NCBI GenBank assembly: GCA_027625915.1
Contig: JANTQA010000047.1
Coordinates: forward strand, 9,920,001-9,984,000
Origin: Anaeramoeba flamelloides
Lineage: Eukaryota > Metamonada > Anaeramoebidae
Length of the DNA stretch: 64,000 nt
Direction of reading: 5' to 3'
Shown here: piece by piece, positions 58,608 to 64,000 of the stretch
Layout of the letters: each line of letters begins with the position of its first letter
Position numbering within the stretch: the stretch's first letter is position 1
Made by a program: the position numbers and the translations under genes
The notes under the pieces: generated by a model
Databases searched by the model: none
What the model saw: only the letters and a program-made list of their open reading frames with translations
What the model was told of the DNA's origin: nothing

Positions 58608-60908
58608 ATGAATCGGTTTAATAATTATAATAAAGAGTATAACCAAAACCCGCAAAGTAATCGAAACAGATTTAGGAAACGATCGCGTTATTTTCAAAGT
58701 CAACAATACACGGATAATGTGAACACTGGGAACCGAATGGAAAGGTCCATGGAAATAGAAAAAGAAACAGAAAAAGAAGAAAATTATGTTGAAGGTCTGT
58801 GGCGTAATTCAAAGAAACAAATAAAAAGCAATGATTTCAAACGATTACGGGATTATTTTGGAAATGAACAATCACTATTCTCACCAAATTTTCCAAAATG
58901 GAATCCACAAAGAGGATCCTCGTTTGTAAAAGGCACATATAGTCCAGATGAATTTTTATATAATTTCGGGATCCTATTGGAATTAACCGAGCGTGAGGCC
59001 GAAGGCATTAAAAGAAATGAAAAGCAAAACAATTTTGATCGAGGTTCCAAACGAGAGCAGCTATCTGAATTTATCAAGAGGTCGCAATTACTCAAGGAAG
59101 ATAACAAAAGCTTAAACGAAGTTTCGGATTTAATAGGCAGCTGCAAGGAATCACTTGGTAATGCTGAGCTTGATTTACAACGCTTGGCAAAGGTATTTGA
59201 AAAATTGCAAGAAGAATACTATTCAATTTATATCACGCACCAACTTGTCGAAATCTTTGTTCCCTTGGGTTTACCACTTTTTAAAAGCTATTTTAAAGAT
59301 TGGGACCCCTTGAAAGGCAACACCAATGGAAACAAAGAAAAGAGGGACAACAATAATCTGAAACATTTTCAGATAATTTCAACTTGGAAAGGTTTGCTGC
59401 TAGCGAACAAATTAACAATAGAAAATTGTATAACCAAAGAAAATGAAAAACTAAAGAAAATTGGTTATAACGGGAAAATACAATCGCTCCAAAAAAATGA
59501 AATTAAAAAATTTCAAAAGGTCAAAAATAAAGGAAAATTAATCTTTGAAAGACTAATAAATGATATTATTTTACCAAAAATGGAATCCGTCTTTACTTTT
59601 ACTTCCAATTCAAATTCAAATATCAATACAAATTATTTTAATTTCAAAAATGAAAAAAAATTGTGGGATGTAAAATCTATTCAAATTCGAGAAGAGTTAC
59701 TGAATTTTTGGTTTCAGCATTTCTCAGAATCAATAAAACAATTATTTTGTAAAGAAATTTTATTTCCAAATCTGAAAATAATAATTAGCGAATGGTCAAT
59801 GAACAATAATACGAATAATCATGATCGAAATCATGATCAGAACCATAATCGTAATCATGATCAGAATAAACAGAAGAAGGAGAAGAAGAAGAAGAAGAAT
59901 GAAAGAAATGATGGCAATTCTAAGGATATTGAATTGAATGGAAAATTGTTATTACATGAATATATTGGGCCATTTCTTCAATACTTGTCACCCTTAGAGA
60001 TTTCGACCTTAGTTATCCCCATTCGTAGGAAATTGGGTAAGCAAATTGCTTCGGTAAAGTCGTTGACAATAAATGAATGGGAAATGATTTCACCATGGAA
60101 AACGGTTTTCCCACAAAAGGAATGGAACAAATTAATATTTTCTTATGTTATCCCAAAATTAAAAAGAAGGTTGCTAGAACAAAAATTTACAATTACTAAT
60201 TTCAATAATCTTAATAATTTTTTCCAGCCACTTAAATCTGTGTTAAATTGGCTACACAGGGGCGTTAATAAAAAATTTTTAACTCAAATATTAATTGATA
60301 TTTTTTTTCCGCAATGGCATGAATCATTATTTAAATTGATTACAACTAACGATGCCACTAAATCAAAATCAAAAACAAAATTAAAATCAGGATCTGGATT
60401 GGGATCAGAATCTGGACAGGACTTAGACTTATTAGAATTAGATTTTAATCATATTTTAAATTGGTATTTAATTTGGAAACCTTATTTTGTCGATTTTATT
60501 CAATTACCAGAAATAAATATCCAATTTAATTTTGGACTTGAAATGATCAATAGAAAAATTGAAGGCAAGGATGTTTTTGTATTTTATCATCAAAAGGGTA
60601 AAAGACTTTTAATACATCAAGAAGAGCAACTATTAAGACAAGAATTAGAACAGCAACAAAGAAAAAGAAATAGACAAATGAAACGATCCCTTACTTTTAA
60701 GGAAGTCGTTCAAATTTTTGCTGAAGATAACGAAATCTTATTAATGCCCTTAAATTTCTCTCAGAATGGCAAACAAGTTTTTTCTTTTGGCCGTTGTCAA
60801 ATTTATTTGCAAAATGAAATCGCTTTTGTAAGAAAAAATTCAAATTCAAATGTATGGGACCCAATCAGTCTAGATGAATTATTACAATTAAATAATGTAT
60901 ATAAATAA
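58608..60908 (+). CDS. TFIP11/Ntr1 (STIP)-like spliceosome disassembly factor
   Basis: A single-exon 766-residue protein. TFIP11/Ntr1 binds the DEAH helicase Prp43/DHX15 to dismantle the intron-lariat spliceosome. The GCFC-type helical core is clear from about residue 180: LPLFKSYFKDWDPLKGN, STWKGLLL, then PFLQYLSPLEISTLVIPIRR, ISPWKTVFPQKEWNKLIFSY, VIPKLKRRLLEQ and HILNWYLIWKPYF, mirroring the human order of W-containing repeats. The C-terminus has the family box SLTFKEVVQIFAEDNEILLM followed by FSFGRCQIYLQN and VWDPISLDELL. The N-terminal ~120 residues are Asn/Arg/Glu-rich. The Gly-rich G-patch that recruits Prp43 in animals and yeast is not visible in this ORF or just upstream. Low-complexity insertions (NHDRNHDQNHNRN, lysine runs) interrupt the core. 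Start at the first ATG after a long A/T leader. Confidence 0.9.
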   Translation: MNRFNNYNKEYNQNPQSNRNRFRKRSRYFQSQQYTDNVNTGNRMERSMEIEKETEKEENYVEGLWRNSKKQIKSNDFKRLRDYFGNEQSLFSPNFPKWNPQRGSSFVKGTYSPDEFLYNFGILLELTEREAEGIKRNEKQNNFDRGSKREQLSEFIKRSQLLKEDNKSLNEVSDLIGSCKESLGNAELDLQRLAKVFEKLQEEYYSIYITHQLVEIFVPLGLPLFKSYFKDWDPLKGNTNGNKEKRDNNNLKHFQIISTWKGLLLANKLTIENCITKENEKLKKIGYNGKIQSLQKNEIKKFQKVKNKGKLIFERLINDIILPKMESVFTFTSNSNSNINTNYFNFKNEKKLWDVKSIQIREELLNFWFQHFSESIKQLFCKEILFPNLKIIISEWSMNNNTNNHDRNHDQNHNRNHDQNKQKKEKKKKKNERNDGNSKDIELNGKLLLHEYIGPFLQYLSPLEISTLVIPIRRKLGKQIASVKSLTINEWEMISPWKTVFPQKEWNKLIFSYVIPKLKRRLLEQKFTITNFNNLNNFFQPLKSVLNWLHRGVNKKFLTQILIDIFFPQWHESLFKLITTNDATKSKSKTKLKSGSGLGSESGQDLDLLELDFNHILNWYLIWKPYFVDFIQLPEINIQFNFGLEMINRKIEGKDVFVFYHQKGKRLLIHQEEQLLRQELEQQQRKRNRQMKRSLTFKEVVQIFAEDNEILLMPLNFSQNGKQVFSFGRCQIYLQNEIAFVRKNSNSNVWDPISLDELLQLNNVYK

Positions 60909-61410
60909 CGAGAATTTTTCTATTTGTTTTTTTTTTTTTTTTTTTTTTTCTTTTTTTTCTTTAATAAATTCAGTTTAATTATTTATAAATACACTTTAAA
61001 ATAACAAAGTCAAATATTTTTATTTTGCTTTATCTTAAATACATGCCTAGTATTTGGTAGGTGCTTTAATTATTTTTTGTAATATAATTTTTAATCAACT
61101 TTATTTTTTTACATTTCATTAAATCATGTTTTTTTATAATGGTACAGTCATTTTTAAAAAGTTAAGAATTTTTTTTGTTTTCATTTTCAAATGAGTTATT
61201 TTGATATTTAAGAAAATTCCAAAATTCGTCACCTTTTTAAACGTGTTCATTATAATCAAACAACCAAAAATTGATTAAAATTAATTTAATTGATTTGTTA
61301 AAAAGTTCAAAAAAAATGATAGCTTGAAAATTGAAGATATTTTACTTTTTGGAAATATAAAACAGGAAAAAGATTGAATTTTTATTTTTTGAATTTTTAA
61401 ATTAAAAATA
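60909..61410. other. TFIP11 3' flank
   Basis: A 26-nt poly-T run and A/T sequence, nothing else recognised. Confidence 0.5.
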
Positions 61411-63176
61411 GAGGTTTTGTTGATAACCAATAATATCATGATATTAACAATAAAATCACAATAGTATTAAAAAATCACAATTATTCCAACTTTATCACAA
61501 AAAGCATAAAATTGCAATAAACAATATTATAGCGATAAAAAAATTATCGCTAAAAAATGAAAAATTATTTTTTTGAAATCTTAAAAAAAATATCTTGACT
61601 TTTACAAAGCATTGAGACTTTTACAACACTTTTCCCCTTTAAAAATGTTTGAAAGTGTTTGTAACGGTTGTTATTTGTCTTCAAGTGTTTTTTGAAGTTT
61701 TGAAAGACAGAAAACTTTTTTAAAGGGAATCAGTTTGGTTTGTTGTGGATTAAAAATTTTATATTTTTCATTTTTTTTTTAACAAAATATAAAATCTCAA
61801 ATAAATTTTATGATCAAACTAATAATTATCCATTTCGACAATACACTTGAATATATAATAGAGGTTTTTTCTGAAAATGGAGTTTTTACTTTCGCAATTT
61901 TAATAACCAAAAAGAATAAAGGGTAATTTTCATTCTTTCAAATTGGTGATCAGTCAAAAAAAACCTCTAAGGTCTAGTTGTGTTTTCTGTCCAATACAAA
62001 GATGCTCAAAGAAGAAAAAGAAGAAGATAATAAAATGTACAAAAAATCTTAATATTTGGTGACTTGTGGCTAGGGTTGTTGTGAAAGCTTTTGAAAAGCT
62101 ATCCAACTCCTTTTAGCTTTCTGGAATATTGTAAATGTTTTAACCCAAAAAAACATTCTTTAAAGAACAGATAAAGAGTTAGTTGTTTAAGAAGCTAATT
62201 ATTCAAGGCAATTTCAAATACCAGGATTAACTTAGATAATATTGATTTCTCTTTAGTTCTTATTGTTGTTGATCGAAAAGGATTGATAGGTTTGACAACC
62301 AAGCCAAATGAAAACACAAAAAAACTCTTTGATCGGATCCTAGATTGAACAAAGTATCTTTTTTGTTTTTTTTTCAAAGAATAACTTTTAATCTCATAAT
62401 CTGTTTTTTGATCAAAAAAAATTTCTTTTTTAAAATAATTCTGAATTAGCACAAAAACCCATCAACTATTATATCAAGATTAAGTTTTAATCACGATGTT
62501 TTGAAATTTATCACGATTTTTTAAAATTATCGCGATTTTATAGAATTATCGCGATTTGATAGAATATCGCTATTTTCTGATCTACAGTGATCAAAATAAT
62601 GCATGTACAAAGACTATAATCCGTGTTTCAAAATATAATCCGTTTTTTTTTTTTCTTATTATAACAACGCAACATACAATCTACTAACAAATGGTATACC
62701 TAAGTTCAAATCAATTTTGAAAGTAAAGGTCTGGTTATTTTCAGTAAAATTTTAAATCATTCATGCAAATATTAAAATTTTCCATAATATTTTGAATTAT
62801 TTTGAAATTTTTTTTTTTTTAATGATAAAAATTTTCTTAAAAATTTACTCTATTTTTTGAGATGAATTTTGCAATTTGATCTTTCATTTTTCGAATTTCT
62901 GTTTTCAATAATAGTAACTTTAAGAAATCAATACTATATTTACTTCGTGTTTATTATCAGTTTCTATGATTGGTTAATGTATAGGTTTTCTATAACAAAA
63001 AAAACACGCTTATTTTAGATTGAAACACACATTAAATTTTTTTGCACGCCTTATTTTGACTACAGTACTACGAATTGATAGAAATTATCACGATTTTTGT
63101 AATTTTAGCGTGAATTAAGCATAATCGCGATTTTTATAGCTTTATCGTGAATTAAACATGTTATCATCAAAACCTC
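61411..63176. mobile_element. Candidate large TIR element L with subterminal ATCGCGATTT repeats
   Basis: Ends GAGGTTTTGTTGATAAC (61411) and the complement of GTTATCATCAAAACCTC (63176). Near both ends lie clusters of short motifs, TTATCGCGATTTT, TTATCACGATTTT and AATCACAAT, in both orientations (61440-61560, 62480-62600, 63075-63150). Length 1766 bp. The middle holds a minus-strand open frame (62195-62452). Superfamily not assigned. Confidence 0.55.
62195..62452 (-). other. Open frame inside element L
   Basis: 85 codons with fair codon choice (LIQNYFKKEIFFDQKTDYEI, VVKPINPFRSTTIRTKEKS) but no ATG at the 5' end and no recognisable domain. Possibly a remnant of an element-encoded protein. Confidence 0.25.
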
Positions 63177-63524
63177 GAAGATCTTTAAAATTTTTTTATT
63201 GAAATTTGATTTTTTTTGTTATTGGTGATATTCTCACTCTTACATTATCACTCTATTTAATAAACCACCACAGTTCTTACAGTAATTTTATCTAGTATGA
63301 TAAACCTTAAAAAATTAAAATCTTCAAAATAAAAACTAAAAATTTTTACTAACCGTTAAATAATAAAAGAATTATTTTTTTATGAAATTTTAAACCCATC
63401 ATTTCCTTTAACCAACCCAAGGACTTATTTCCAATTAATCACCTGAAAATTCTGAAAACTTAATAAAACCATTTTTTTCATTTTTAAAATATCCCACTTT
63501 ATTTCTTTTTCTTTTTTGAAAAAA

Positions 63525-64000
63525 ATGGAAGAAACTGAAAGTGTAACATATTATTTTGATCAAGCCCAAAAACACAGATCTAGACACCCTAAATATATCA
63601 AAAATTTACAAAAACTCCAACAAAAGCAAAAGGAAGAAACTTTCCAAAAGTCTTTTGCAACTGAAGTCAATAGAGTTTTGGTTATTCCACAAACGTCAAA
63701 ATATATTAACAATGTGATTAAGTTTATTGTGTCGTTTGTGCTTGCACAACCCCAAACAGAAGAGAACAAAAATCAAAAAAAAGAAAATAAAAATCAAAAA
63801 GATCAAGAAGAAAAATCAGAAGATGAAGAAGAAGAAGAAGAAGATTCTGAAGAATCAGAAGAAGAAGGGGCAAATTCAGAATCAGAGTCTGGTTCCGAAT
63901 CTGAAGAAGAAGAAAATTTACCAAAAATTGCGCTTTGGTTAACTGGCTATTTATTTTATTTATCCAAATCAAGTAACAAAACAGTCAGGAAAAAAGTGTG
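63525..64000 (+). CDS. Condensin complex HEAT subunit (CND3/NCAPG-like), N-terminal part
   Basis: The first 158 codons of a gene that runs off the right edge. The opening MEETESVTYYFDQAQKHRSR, HPKYIKNLQKLQQKQ and TFQKSFATEVNRVL align in order with the N-terminus of condensin subunit 3 (NCAPG/Ycg1: alpha-helical start, then the 'F...F..ALN..L' helix), followed by YINNVIKFIVSFVLA, an acidic Glu/Ser loop (about residues 88-130, also acidic in the animal protein), and LWLTGYLFYLSKSSNKTVRK, the counterpart of the conserved YLL..SN..VR helix that begins the HEAT array. The protein is a kleisin-bound HEAT subunit of condensin, needed for mitotic chromosome compaction. ATG 63525 is preceded by an A/T leader. 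The gene follows TFIP11 on the same strand, 2.6 kb apart. Confidence 0.85.
   Translation, partial: MEETESVTYYFDQAQKHRSRHPKYIKNLQKLQQKQKEETFQKSFATEVNRVLVIPQTSKYINNVIKFIVSFVLAQPQTEENKNQKKENKNQKDQEEKSEDEEEEEEDSEESEEEGANSESESGSESEEEENLPKIALWLTGYLFYLSKSSNKTVRKKV

Noticed and set aside
58853-59146. 97-codon minus frame
   Set aside because: Antisense of TFIP11.

Overview
This window is extremely A+T-rich eukaryotic DNA from a unicellular-looking organism. It is gene-poor and dominated by introns and interspersed repeats. The standard stop codons (TAA, TAG, TGA) are all used. Proteins carry long Lys/Glu/Asn/Ser tracts. Spliceosomal introns are plentiful and come in two sizes: short (60-250 nt) and very long (2.3-5 kb). 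Ras/Rab/G-protein signalling genes, the lysine-rich low-complexity style and the TE-filled introns recall the AT-rich amoeboid metamonads (Anaeramoeba-like), but that assignment is inference; an amoebozoan cannot be excluded from this sequence alone.

Genes from left to right. (1) The 5' two exons of a Rab5-like GTPase run off the left edge (minus). (2) A RasGEF (REM plus CDC25 domains, minus) has an upstream exon 2.3 kb away. (3) A lysine-rich LisH protein (minus, two exons). (4) A compact two-exon heterotrimeric G-protein gamma subunit ending in a CAAX box (minus). (5) A single-exon leucine-rich-repeat/coiled-coil protein (minus). (6) A Tat-SF1/CUS2-like U2 snRNP factor (minus) whose second RRM is split by a 4.1-kb intron. 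(7) A DHHC palmitoyltransferase (minus) rebuilt from four exons, including an 8-nt microexon and a 5-kb first intron. (8) A TFIP11/Ntr1-like spliceosome-disassembly factor (plus). (9) The start of a condensin HEAT subunit (CND3/NCAPG type) running off the right edge (plus). These are ordinary cell genes: vesicle traffic, Ras and G-protein signalling, splicing, S-acylation and chromosome condensation. There is no operon-like organisation.

Mobile DNA. Three 5'-truncated copies of one LINE lineage carry perfect 15-, 15- and 18-bp target-site duplications; two of the copies are nearly identical. Several families of small non-autonomous DNA transposons are present: a Tc1/mariner-like 536-bp family (six copies), a second family whose ends begin CAGTCAAAGG, a family with ends reading ACTGATAAT or a variant, and a striking set of TTAA-bounded elements, three of which lie end to end sharing single TTAA sites. 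Nested insertions (LINE inside DNA transposon, DNA element inside DNA element) occur repeatedly and are concentrated inside the long introns of the DHHC, Tat-SF1 and RasGEF genes. No tRNA, rRNA, CRISPR or virus-like element was recognised. Several short, relatively GC-rich coding-like islands remain unassigned and probably mark small exons of genes not resolved here.
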